Shown here: positions 55,955 through 64,000 of the stretch, in pieces
How positions within the stretch are numbered: position 1 is the first letter of the stretch
Layout: each line of letters opens with the position of its first letter
Source of the DNA: Ruminococcus sp.
GTDB taxonomy: Bacteria > Bacillota > Clostridia > Oscillospirales > Ruminococcaceae
Assembly (NCBI GenBank): GCA_017475555.1
Contig: JAFVFL010000046.1
Span: forward strand, 1-64,000
DNA: 64,000 nucleotides
Direction: 5' to 3'
The notes under the pieces: model-generated
Databases searched by the model: none
Told to the model about the DNA's origin: nothing
Seen by the model: only the letters and a program-made list of their open reading frames with translations
Position numbers and translations under genes: made by a program

Positions 55955-56135
55955 TAAGTCCGCCTCCTTTATACTATTGCTCCCCCAACTAAACCTTGCC
56001 AGCCAATGCTCGGCATAAAGAAAATTTCTCTGCGTCAGGAAAACCTGAAATACGACAGTATTCCTGCGTTTCCCTTCCTTGATATATTCCCTTTCTGCCT
56101 TCGCCTTTTTGGCAATGTTTAATTGGTGGAGCATT
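55955..56135 (-). ncRNA. Structured leader RNA of the ZIP transporter gene, unassigned
   Basis: The leader is about 180 nt. Its two ends (56132-56111 and 56000-55979) are complementary over 22 positions with two mismatches and one wobble, and the enclosed 110 nt can form several local hairpins, e.g. GGAATAC/GTATTTC, TCAGG-tttt-CCTGA and GCC-aaaaa-GGC. The shape is that of a riboswitch with a closing stem just ahead of the ribosome site, but it matches no class I can recognise. A short mobile element with terminal repeats is an alternative. Confidence 0.5.
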
Positions 56136-56141
56136 ATGATA

Positions 56142-56170
56142 ATTATACATCATTGATATTAATTTGTCAA
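56142..56170 (-). promoter_or_regulatory. Predicted promoter of the ZIP gene
   Basis: On the minus strand TTGACA (56170-56165) and TATAAT (56147-56142), both perfect, 17-bp spacing. Confidence 0.85.
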
Positions 56171-56443
56171 AGGCTGTTAGCTTTGTTCAACGGGAAACAA
56201 GGATTTCGGAAGCAGGAAAATAAGTTTGCGGTAAAAAAATTTGTGTTTTATGCCGCATACTTGACAATCCTGCAAAGCTGTGGTAGGCTGATAGCATGGG
56301 AAGGACTGCGTATTTGGCTTCTGAGTATCCGATAACAGTATATTATACACACCAAAAAGATGTTACCGTTCTGCATATTGCATAAACATCTGCACAAACA
56401 TTTATACAAATCTCACAAAATTAAAAAAATAACATACTCACCG
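56171..56443. other. Gene-free region between ZIP and eno promoters
   Basis: No convincing gene is present. A possible weak plus-strand promoter (TTGACA at about 56263) lies in it, without an obvious product. The remainder is A/T-rich. Confidence 0.35.
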
Positions 56444-56472
56444 TTGACAAATATTCCAAAATATGGTATAGT
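56444..56472 (+). promoter_or_regulatory. Predicted eno promoter
   Basis: TTGACA (56444-56449) and TATAGT (56467-56472), 17-bp spacing. Confidence 0.8.
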
Positions 56473-56490
56473 AAATATGGCTATTTATAG

Positions 56491-57867
<1,377 letters not shown>

Positions 57868-57875
57868 GATAATAT

Positions 57876-57912
57876 CACATACACCTCTGCTCCGGCAGAG
57901 GTGTATTTTTTG
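57876..57912 (+). terminator. Terminator of eno
   Basis: ATACACCTCTGC / GCAGAGGTGTAT, 12-bp stem, 4-nt loop, T run. Confidence 0.9.
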
Positions 57913-57921
57913 TATATTGAT

Positions 57922-57956
57922 AAAAGCCGCACAGATACGGATACCTGTGCGGCTGT
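57922..57956 (-). terminator. Terminator of the AraC-GGDEF gene
   Basis: On the minus strand AGCCGCACAG / CTGTGCGGCT with a 10-nt loop followed by TTTTA. Confidence 0.75.
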
Positions 57957-57966
57957 ATTTCGTTAC

Positions 57967-58764
57967 TTACCTGGAATTTCTGATGGCGTTGTGAAGCTCC
58001 GTGAACAGCTCGTCATACTTCGGAGTATGAAGCTGTGCCTTTGTCTTGGTAAGGAAGATGCTAAGAGGTATCTCCTGCCCCTCATAACAGAAGGTATCGC
58101 CGTTCATTGCCTCAAGCCTGCTGATTATGCCGTCTGCGTACTCATCATCACTGCTTGCTGTGAGCATACAGAACTCATCTCCGCCGATACGGAATACGAT
58201 ATCGTCCTCCCCTGCTGCCTTCATCATTCTGTTCAGCGTCTCGATTATAGCAATGTCGCCTGCCTTGTTGCTGATATTGTTTATCGGGATAAGCCCCTTG
58301 ATATCGCTGCATACGAACCAACAATCCTCACGCTCCCTGAACAGGTCATAAAGCTGGGTTATATCATAGCTCTTTCTTGTCATAATATATTCATCTCCCT
58401 GTAAAATAGGCACGGCGAGCCTGGGGAAGAGTACAGAGTGCGGTCTGCCACGGAAATCCGACGGATTCTCGTTCCATATCTTCCGGAATGCACGGGTAAA
58501 TGCCTCGTTTGAGCTGTAGCCGCATTCAACTGCTATATCAAGCACGCTCATCTCAGGTGAATTATCCAGCAGCTCGGCTGCCCTCATCATACGCCGGCGT
58601 ATGATGTAATCATGAACCGAAAGCCCGTAAACGTACCTGAACAGCTTTTCAAGCGTAGACTTCGAGCAGGCACATTTTTCAGCAATGACCTCTGTCGGAA
58701 TGCTCTCGCACAGATTCGTTTCAATGAAGTTTATGCTGTCCGCAAGCAGGTCTATATTCTTCAT
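57967..58764 (-). CDS. AraC-type helix-turn-helix fused to a GGDEF domain
   Basis: A 265-residue protein. The N-terminal 110 residues are an AraC-type DNA-binding domain (ETNLCESIPTEVIAEKCACS, then ECGYSSNEAFTRAFRKIW); the C-terminal part (about 130-260) is GGDEF-like with the intact signature RIGGDEFCML near 201-210, which in active enzymes makes cyclic di-GMP. The upstream helix is shortened compared with complete diguanylate cyclases, so the domain may only bind nucleotide. The order DNA-binding then GGDEF is uncommon. GGAGGTGA precedes the start at 58764. Confidence 0.82.
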   Translation of the reverse strand: MKNIDLLADSINFIETNLCESIPTEVIAEKCACSKSTLEKLFRYVYGLSVHDYIIRRRMMRAAELLDNSPEMSVLDIAVECGYSSNEAFTRAFRKIWNENPSDFRGRPHSVLFPRLAVPILQGDEYIMTRKSYDITQLYDLFREREDCWFVCSDIKGLIPINNISNKAGDIAIIETLNRMMKAAGEDDIVFRIGGDEFCMLTASSDDEYADGIISRLEAMNGDTFCYEGQEIPLSIFLTKTKAQLHTPKYDELFTELHNAIRNSR

Positions 58765-58908
58765 AAGCTCACCTCCGTTATTAAATCTTCGATCGATCTT
58801 GAATATATTATAACACATGAAAACGCATAATGCTTGACATTTTGAGTAAAAAACAGCTCTTTACATTTATGTTACTGATAATTCAAGAAAAAGAGAGAAT
58901 GGCACGGA

Positions 58909-58965
58909 ATGTATCCTGTGCATGGAATGCGTGAGAAGCTGTCCCAGGAACGCACTGTAGGATAG
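58909..58965 (+). CDS. Possible 18-residue peptide before a terminator
   Basis: ATG 58909 to TAG 58965 reads MYPVHGMREKLSQERTVG. There is only a weak purine stretch upstream. It is listed because it sits just before the plus-strand terminator at 58975, which otherwise ends nothing visible. It may not be a gene. Confidence 0.2.
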   Translation: MYPVHGMREKLSQERTVG

Positions 58966-58974
58966 TTATTAACA

Positions 58975-59005
58975 GAATGCCCCCGGAGAGGGGGCATTTT
59001 TATTC
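58975..59005 (+). terminator. Orphan plus-strand terminator
   Basis: ATGCCCCC / GGGGGCAT, 8-bp GC-rich stem with a 5-nt loop and a T-rich tail on the + strand; the minus side lacks T's. No known plus-strand gene ends here. Confidence 0.75.
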
Positions 59006-59044
59006 TTTAGATATCAGCTTGCACGTTTGATCATACGACGCTTT

Positions 59045-62000
59045 TTACGCAGCAGGCTCCTCAGCGTCACCAAGAGCTGTGATAAAGTCCTCGATAGATA
59101 TACTGCCGCCGGTAGAGATATAAGCGTAATATTGCAGTATAATTGAAGCATCAGAAGCGTCGATAAGTCCGTCCTTGTTTACGTCTGCTGCTGTCTCCTG
59201 CTCTGCTGTAAGACCTGAAGCTCCGCCGGTGGAAAGCTCGGAATATGCCTGTAGGATCGCAGAAGCGTCGTTTGCGTCTACCATTCCGTCCTCGTTTACG
59301 TCTCCCAGCTGATTTGCAGCTGTACCCTCCGCAATAGTCGTCTCATATGAACCGTTGTTATCAGTGTCTACTGCGATACCGATAGTCTTTTCGTCAATTT
59401 CATAGATATACGCCTTATCGTACTCCGTAGAAAATGTCACGGACGGGGAGTATGTATCATTCTCAGCAGACACGTTTACATCAGTAAGAATGTCGCTGCT
59501 GATAAGATATCCGGAGTCATATTTCATGAAGCTCACCTCGCCAGCCTCACCCGATACGCCGACATTGTACCAGTCAGTTGTGCAGAAGCCCTCATTCGAC
59601 ACGATAGTGAACTCATATGCGGCGGTATCACCAGTTTTGCGGATATAGCCTGACGGGTCAAACAGTACCGCAGATGCACTCTCCGAGCTTACGTGGATAA
59701 GGTCGTTCTCGTACTCCATGTCCATATCTACAGGCTCAGACTCAGCGATCTCAACGATATAACCTCTTTCGGAATCCTTTAGACCGAATATCAGGTCGCC
59801 GTCATAGTTCTCACCGGTCAGTGAAGAGAAAAGCACGATGTCATCATCTGAGGTGTTGTAGTAGTTCCATGTACCGCCAGCCATGCTGACCTTACGGAGC
59901 GAATAATCGTTCTGGATCGCCTGTGAGCTGAGTATAGCTATCCACGGGTCATCGCTCTCGTTTCTGAGTGTGCCGGAGAGATAGCCGTGATAGTTGATAG
60001 AGGACAGGCTGTTCGTTATGAAGTCGAGCCTTGCACCTGTGGCAGAATCGAGCCCGTAGGTAGGTATTATCCACCTGCCGCTGGATGAATTGAAATACAG
60101 ACAATAAGAATCTGAATAGTTTACATTGTTGTTGTCATAAATGATTATCCTGCCGTTATATGCATTTCCGCTGTAGCTGTAGGTGCCGTATTCAACGCCG
60201 TATGCAACTACAGCATGACCGCCCCAGCCCTGCTTTGTGAAGCAGAGAAGAGTTGGAGTATTGCCGTTTACACAGCTTATAAGCGTACTCAGTTTCGTTG
60301 CCTCGGACTTGAACTGGAACTGTGCACGCTGCTGTCGGATATAGCTTGTTGTCTGTATCGCAAAGTAGTAGTTTATCAGCGAAACTATATCAGTTGAAGG
60401 CGGTCCCTTGATGTCGTGCAGGAATGATGCACCGCTCTGATACGAGGACGGTGTAAGTATGCCGTGTGCGGAAAGTATTGACGTTACCGCCATTCCGTAG
60501 CAGCTTCCGCCCCAGCCGCTGCTGAGGAGCTGCTTGACATAATACTGGTCAACGTTGGAAAGACCATTCATGAGCTTGTTGTAGTAGGTATTATTCATGT
60601 AGTAGTTGGAATAGGGGAAATTCGTGCGTGAATTTGAAAAGCTCCAGTTATTCGAGCCGTTGACGAATTTAACGTTTGTTTTAGGTACGGTAGTGGTGGT
60701 TGTGGTAGTTTTTGTGGTGGCAGCGGTAGTTTTGGTAGTTGTAGTGGTCGTCGTCGTCGTTGTCGTGGTTGTAGTAGTTGTCGTGGTAGTCGTTGTCGTT
60801 GTGGTAGTAGTGGTGGTCGTATCATATACATGGATAACACCGGTATACACAGAATCCGGGTATTCAGAAGAATCCGGTGACCGTGCCGAAATATCGCTCA
60901 GATCAATAGTATAGTCATCAGTCGGTATATTATCGCCTATCTCTATCTGATATGTAAACAGCACAGAATCCGCAGGAGGAACAATTCCGTCCGTTTCTAC
61001 AATTGCTGTCCCGCCATCTCCGATACCTACGGAAGCATTATTGAATGCCGGAGAATACAGACCGACAGACTTTACAGAGATACCGGAATCGAGAGACAGA
61101 AGTGCCGACAGAGAACTTATTGGTTTGCCGAACGAATTGATATATGACGCAACGGTTATGGTATCGCCCTTGTATGCGGTGTACTCACCGAAGCGGTATG
61201 AAACGTCTATGGCTGAGAAATTCTTATCATTGTTTGTGCAGTAGGCTTGTGTATAGGAATCCGAGTAGCCGTACACAGTACCGCTGAATGAATAGTTGGT
61301 AAGGTTATCAGAGAATACCGAAGCGGTGTCATACGGGTCTCCGGAATCGTAATACTTTGTATTTCTGCCGTTTATGGTCACTTTTTTCAGTGACGGACAG
61401 GCACTGAATACACCCGCAGGGAGATAATCAATGCTCTCCGGCACGGTTGCCTCAGTAAGCCCGGAGCAGCCGCTGAACGCAAAGATACCGATATCGCAGC
61501 CGCTGTCAGGCAGAGTGAGGGTTTTAGCGTAGGTACAGTCGCTGAAAGCGTAGTCGCCTATCGTCTTCACAGTGTCCGGTATAATTATTTCCGGAATCGC
61601 CGTACCCTGGAATGCACCGAAGCCTATTGACAAAACGCTCTCAGGAAGGACGGCTGAGGTGAGTGCAGAGCAGCCGTGGAATGCATGAGCACCTATGGAG
61701 ATAATACCGTCTGGGAAAGACACGGTCTTCACCTTGTCAAGATGGCTTGCCCACGGCTGAGAGCCGTTTTCATAGCTGTACATACTTCCTGTACCGGTTA
61801 TCACGATCTCCCCCCGGCTGAACAGAGTCCATGTGAGGTTTGCACCGCATATACCCGCCGCCACAACGTTGTTTCCGTCATCTGTGGTAGTTGCGGCTGT
61901 AGTGGTAGTGGTGGTCGTAGTCGTAGTTGTTGTGGTGGTGCGGAGGTCGGTTGAGGATCTTGTGGTTGTAGCCACAGTTGTTATAACTGTTTTTTCAACA

Positions 62001-63412
62001 GTCGGAGCATCGGCGTATTCCCCGGCATATCCTGTGAGCGTTCCAATTTCTATTCCGCTTGATTTAGTGCCGTCCTTTGTGATGTGCATTATTACCTCTC
62101 CGCCGTTCATAAGATTGACTATCTGACTGAAATTCGTATTCTGTCCGCCGTCATCATTGAAGGCTAAAGGTTCATCATAGATAGAGGAATATATCTCAAC
62201 GGTAGTATCATTGGAGCCTGTACTCTGAAAGTACATAGTCATTCCCTTTTCGATCTTGTATAATCTAAAAATATACGAATCCCCTTTACTGGAAAATGTA
62301 TAATTTCCGGACACTGAGGGAGTAATAATACTGCTTATGAATGATCCGGATGATAATGCGGATATTTTATATGGAAGTTCCTCCGGCAAAACAAGAACCT
62401 CGCTTGTAGGTGCCTTAACAAATGAGCTTTCCGACCAATTATCTGTTGCAGCTTCCTCAGTCTTGTCAATTGTAACTGTAGCTGTATATTCTAAAGAATA
62501 TTTTTTTTGTTCAGTCTTGATATAATAATCATATTCCGTATCTAAATAAGAGGTTACAGTGGAACTCACACCTTTTTCTTTCATTTCTCTGTATTCGGTA
62601 GAATATCGAAGCCATACGTTGTTTTGAGTTAAAACGTTCTCTTCTTCACCGATGCCATTTGCAACACTTAAGGTATAAATATACGGAAGAATATATAGTG
62701 TGTAAGTAGGTTCAATGTCAATATATATCGTTTCTCCCTTTTCTAAGGAGATCAAATTATTATTGTCCGCATATGTCTTTGAAAAAGTATTTGTATATTG
62801 CTTGTTATCACCTATATACTCATATACGTCATATTGGCAAGTATCTGTTCCAACATCGATCTTATAATCCAATTTCACCGGAGCGGTAAAGCTGTAGATG
62901 ACTCTGCTGTTTGCTGCTTCGTAATTATAATCAGCTATTGCCTCTATTATAGTCGGTCTTACCCTCACTCTGAACGGCTTTGCGTCGCTCTCGTTGGTCT
63001 TGCTTACGACGCACAGATAAACCTTGTCTCCTTTGGACATATTGCGCACTATGCTGAAATTCTGCCCCTCGCCCATATCATCATCATAGGCTATCTCGCC
63101 CTTCTCCGTGGTAAGATGCAGAGAGGCTTCAAGGTCAGAATCTCCCTCACTTTCAAAGAAGTATGTCCCCGCCTCAGTCGCTGTGAACTGATACCAGACC
63201 GGCTTCTCAACAGACGCAGTTCCGCTGTACCAGAGCATTTCCTTAGCTACCGTCGGGGTCGCAACAGCGTAGCCAAGATAATCATATACCTCCGTCTCCG
63301 CCGCCGCCGAAGCCGTTGTCTGAGGTACTTCGTATTCAGTTCTTGTGAGCGGTATCGCCGAAAGTGCAAGACAGCAGCTGAGCAGTCCGGCGATAAGCTT
63401 TTTCATTTTCAT
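59045..63412 (-). CDS. Secreted multi-domain papain-like peptidase with LRR, cohesin-like domain and dockerin
   Basis: A 1455-residue secreted protein. Order: signal peptide (1-about 37); two PPC-like beta regions (about 60-175 and 390-480); Thr linker (about 490-510); BspA-type leucine-rich repeats (about 515-685, e.g. LPESVLSIGFGAFQGT); a cohesin-like domain (about 730-862, with KGDTITVASYI and VLFTYQIEIGDNIPTDDYTI); long Thr linker (about 863-907); papain-like cysteine peptidase (Cys971 in GWGGSCYGMA, His1066 in GWGGHAVVAYG, Asp1093-Asn1094 in IIIYDNN); C-terminal dockerin with two Ca loops (DVNEDGMVDANDASAIL and DVNKDGLIDASDASIIL, about 1365-1430). It would attach to a scaffoldin, and might itself bind a dockerin. 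GGAGGTG precedes the start. Confidence 0.85.
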   Translation of the reverse strand: MKMKKLIAGLLSCCLALSAIPLTRTEYEVPQTTASAAAETEVYDYLGYAVATPTVAKEMLWYSGTASVEKPVWYQFTATEAGTYFFESEGDSDLEASLHLTTEKGEIAYDDDMGEGQNFSIVRNMSKGDKVYLCVVSKTNESDAKPFRVRVRPTIIEAIADYNYEAANSRVIYSFTAPVKLDYKIDVGTDTCQYDVYEYIGDNKQYTNTFSKTYADNNNLISLEKGETIYIDIEPTYTLYILPYIYTLSVANGIGEEENVLTQNNVWLRYSTEYREMKEKGVSSTVTSYLDTEYDYYIKTEQKKYSLEYTATVTIDKTEEAATDNWSESSFVKAPTSEVLVLPEELPYKISALSSGSFISSIITPSVSGNYTFSSKGDSYIFRLYKIEKGMTMYFQSTGSNDTTVEIYSSIYDEPLAFNDDGGQNTNFSQIVNLMNGGEVIMHITKDGTKSSGIEIGTLTGYAGEYADAPTVEKTVITTVATTTRSSTDLRTTTTTTTTTTTTTTAATTTDDGNNVVAAGICGANLTWTLFSRGEIVITGTGSMYSYENGSQPWASHLDKVKTVSFPDGIISIGAHAFHGCSALTSAVLPESVLSIGFGAFQGTAIPEIIIPDTVKTIGDYAFSDCTYAKTLTLPDSGCDIGIFAFSGCSGLTEATVPESIDYLPAGVFSACPSLKKVTINGRNTKYYDSGDPYDTASVFSDNLTNYSFSGTVYGYSDSYTQAYCTNNDKNFSAIDVSYRFGEYTAYKGDTITVASYINSFGKPISSLSALLSLDSGISVKSVGLYSPAFNNASVGIGDGGTAIVETDGIVPPADSVLFTYQIEIGDNIPTDDYTIDLSDISARSPDSSEYPDSVYTGVIHVYDTTTTTTTTTTTTTTTTTTTTTTTTTTTTTKTTAATTKTTTTTTTVPKTNVKFVNGSNNWSFSNSRTNFPYSNYYMNNTYYNKLMNGLSNVDQYYVKQLLSSGWGGSCYGMAVTSILSAHGILTPSSYQSGASFLHDIKGPPSTDIVSLINYYFAIQTTSYIRQQRAQFQFKSEATKLSTLISCVNGNTPTLLCFTKQGWGGHAVVAYGVEYGTYSYSGNAYNGRIIIYDNNNVNYSDSYCLYFNSSSGRWIIPTYGLDSATGARLDFITNSLSSINYHGYLSGTLRNESDDPWIAILSSQAIQNDYSLRKVSMAGGTWNYYNTSDDDIVLFSSLTGENYDGDLIFGLKDSERGYIVEIAESEPVDMDMEYENDLIHVSSESASAVLFDPSGYIRKTGDTAAYEFTIVSNEGFCTTDWYNVGVSGEAGEVSFMKYDSGYLISSDILTDVNVSAENDTYSPSVTFSTEYDKAYIYEIDEKTIGIAVDTDNNGSYETTIAEGTAANQLGDVNEDGMVDANDASAILQAYSELSTGGASGLTAEQETAADVNKDGLIDASDASIILQYYAYISTGGSISIEDFITALGDAEEPAA
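60685..60823 (-). repeat. Long ACN-codon (poly-Thr) tract
   Basis: A low-complexity run of Thr codons in the large peptidase, interrupted by a few Lys and Ala. It encodes the linker between the cohesin-like domain and the peptidase. Codon choice among ACN varies, which argues against a very recent slippage expansion. Confidence 0.9.
61884..61941 (-). repeat. Shorter poly-Thr codon tract
   Basis: A second run of Thr codons in the same gene, between the PPC-like region and the leucine-rich repeats. Confidence 0.85.
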
Positions 63413-63484
63413 ACTGACACCTCCATATATTTCAGTTTCCCCGGGGCCTGAGGATATTCTTATCCGGGAAATCCTGTTTACTAC

Positions 63485-63513
63485 AGTGTAACATACTTCC
63501 CCATATTTTTCAA
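63485..63513 (-). promoter_or_regulatory. Predicted promoter of the large dockerin peptidase
   Basis: On the minus strand TTGAAA (63513-63508) and TACACT (63490-63485), 17-bp spacing. Confidence 0.6.
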
Positions 63514-63521
63514 GTAGTTTG

Positions 63522-63554
63522 CAAAAAAAGCAGCTGAGTTTTATCCCAGCTGCT
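63522..63554 (-). terminator. Terminator of the SPFH gene
   Basis: AGCAGCTG / CAGCTGCT stem followed by TTTTTTT on the minus strand. Confidence 0.8.
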
Positions 63555-63577
63555 CCTGTATTATTCAAAAATTCTGA

Positions 63578-64000
63578 TCACTTGTCCGAAGCGATACCCT
63601 TGAGTCCTGCTGCAAGTCCTGCAAGCCCCTGTATCTCGCTCGGAATGATTATCTTTGTGGACTTTCCGTCAGCTGCCTTTGCAAATGATTCAAGTGATTT
63701 CAGCTGAATGACCTTCTCGCTCGGATTAGCATTGTTGAGCTTTACAAGGCTGTCTGCATATGCCTGCTGTACAAGCTCTATTGCCTGTGCCTCACCAGTA
63801 GCCTCAAGTATCTTCTGCTCACGTACAGCGTCCGCACGAAGTATCATTGCCTGCTTCTCAGCCTCAGCTTCAAGTATCTGTGCCTGCTTCTTAGCCTCTG
63901 CACGGAGTATCTGAGACTCCTTTTCGCCCTCTGCAACGAGCACCTGTGACTTCTTGTCACCCTCTGCCTGGAGTATCTTCTCACGTCTCTCACGCTCTGC
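63578..64000 (-). CDS. SPFH/band 7 (stomatin-like) protein, C-terminal part
   Basis: The last 140 codons of a gene that continues past the window. The visible part is a coiled-coil rich in Ala/Glu/Lys (RREKILQAEGDKKSQ, AEAEKQAMILRADAVREQK) followed by the conserved end ADGKSTKIIIPSEIQG, typical of bacterial stomatin/QmcA-type proteins that form membrane microdomains. The N-terminal membrane anchor and SPFH domain are not in the window. Confidence 0.8.
   Translation of the reverse strand, partial: AERERREKILQAEGDKKSQVLVAEGEKESQILRAEAKKQAQILEAEAEKQAMILRADAVREQKILEATGEAQAIELVQQAYADSLVKLNNANPSEKVIQLKSLESFAKAADGKSTKIIIPSEIQGLAGLAAGLKGIASDK

Noticed and set aside
55955-56134. N-terminal extension of the ZIP transporter by 60 residues
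   Set aside because: The frame is open but the segment is basic and unlike any ZIP N-terminus; AAAGGAGG precedes the internal ATG at 55954, so it was taken as leader RNA.
56159-56440. A riboswitch or small gene upstream of eno
   Set aside because: Looked for known riboswitch motifs and a coding frame; none held up.
60624-60914. Plus-strand ORF made mostly of Val
   Set aside because: It is the antisense of the poly-Thr codon tract of the dockerin peptidase (ACN read backward as NGT).
62798-63451. 217-residue plus-strand ORF
   Set aside because: It lies wholly antisense to the N-terminal half of the large peptidase, has no ribosome site and no recognisable family.

Overview
The window is chromosomal DNA from a Gram-positive Clostridia-type anaerobe, most like a fibrolytic Ruminococcus of the R. 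flavefaciens kind. The grounds are a secreted GH9 cellulase with a C-terminal type I dockerin, a second large secreted dockerin protein with long Thr tracts, AddAB in place of RecBCD, dnaG-rpoD, yceD-rpmF and DUF512-der-plsY gene order, consensus sigma-A promoters with strong Shine-Dalgarno sites, and an oxygen-defence rubrerythrin. The species is an inference from gene content and cannot be fixed from this window.

Layout. 1-2250: right end of a mobile region, with the tip of an IS3-like element, an excisionase and a Tn916-type tyrosine integrase; the junction with the chromosome lies just before gltX. 2250-13000: housekeeping genes gltX, a D,D-carboxypeptidase-like protein that has lost its catalytic motifs, pgi, a small P-loop protein, yceD-rpmF, then DUF512 radical SAM-der-plsY-asparagine synthetase (lacking its glutaminase N-terminus). 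13000-21600: YerC-type regulator followed by the GH9-CBM3-dockerin cellulase, a cytoplasmic GH2 enzyme, an OGG1-type glycosylase, a small membrane protein and an AraC regulator. 21600-31000: lipoprotein, TIGR01212 radical SAM, shikimate kinase, a MinD-like ATPase, mgsA, hisS, aspS, rubrerythrin and a divergent MetRS. 31000-42000: ligA, a Spx/ArsC-like protein, a Xer recombinase and addAB. 42000-49700: tandem GH25 lysozyme, RluA-type pseudouridine synthase, tyrA, SGNH hydrolase, a hexapeptide acyltransferase-like protein, trmB, rpoD. 49700-58800: dnaG, dGTPase-like, yigZ, rpmE, MATE exporter, ZIP transporter with a structured leader, enolase, and an AraC-GGDEF fusion. 59000-64000: a 1455-residue secreted protein with PPC-like regions, leucine-rich repeats, a cohesin-like domain, a papain-like peptidase and a dockerin; then the C-terminus of an SPFH protein running off the edge.

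How it fits together. The accessory theme is the cell surface and fibre degradation: the GH9 enzyme and the large peptidase both carry dockerins and would dock on scaffoldins encoded elsewhere. The GH25 protein, SGNH hydrolase and large peptidase share Thr/Ser-rich linkers typical of this lineage. The most notable items are the multi-domain peptidase with both a cohesin-like domain and a dockerin; the ZIP transporter leader whose two ends form a 22-position closing stem around several hairpins; several enzymes whose catalytic motifs are altered (S11 peptidase homologue, second GH25 domain, Cys-less asparagine synthetase, MetRS lacking KMSKS); and start sites where a terminator-like hairpin contains the Shine-Dalgarno sequence. 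No tRNA, rRNA or CRISPR array was seen.
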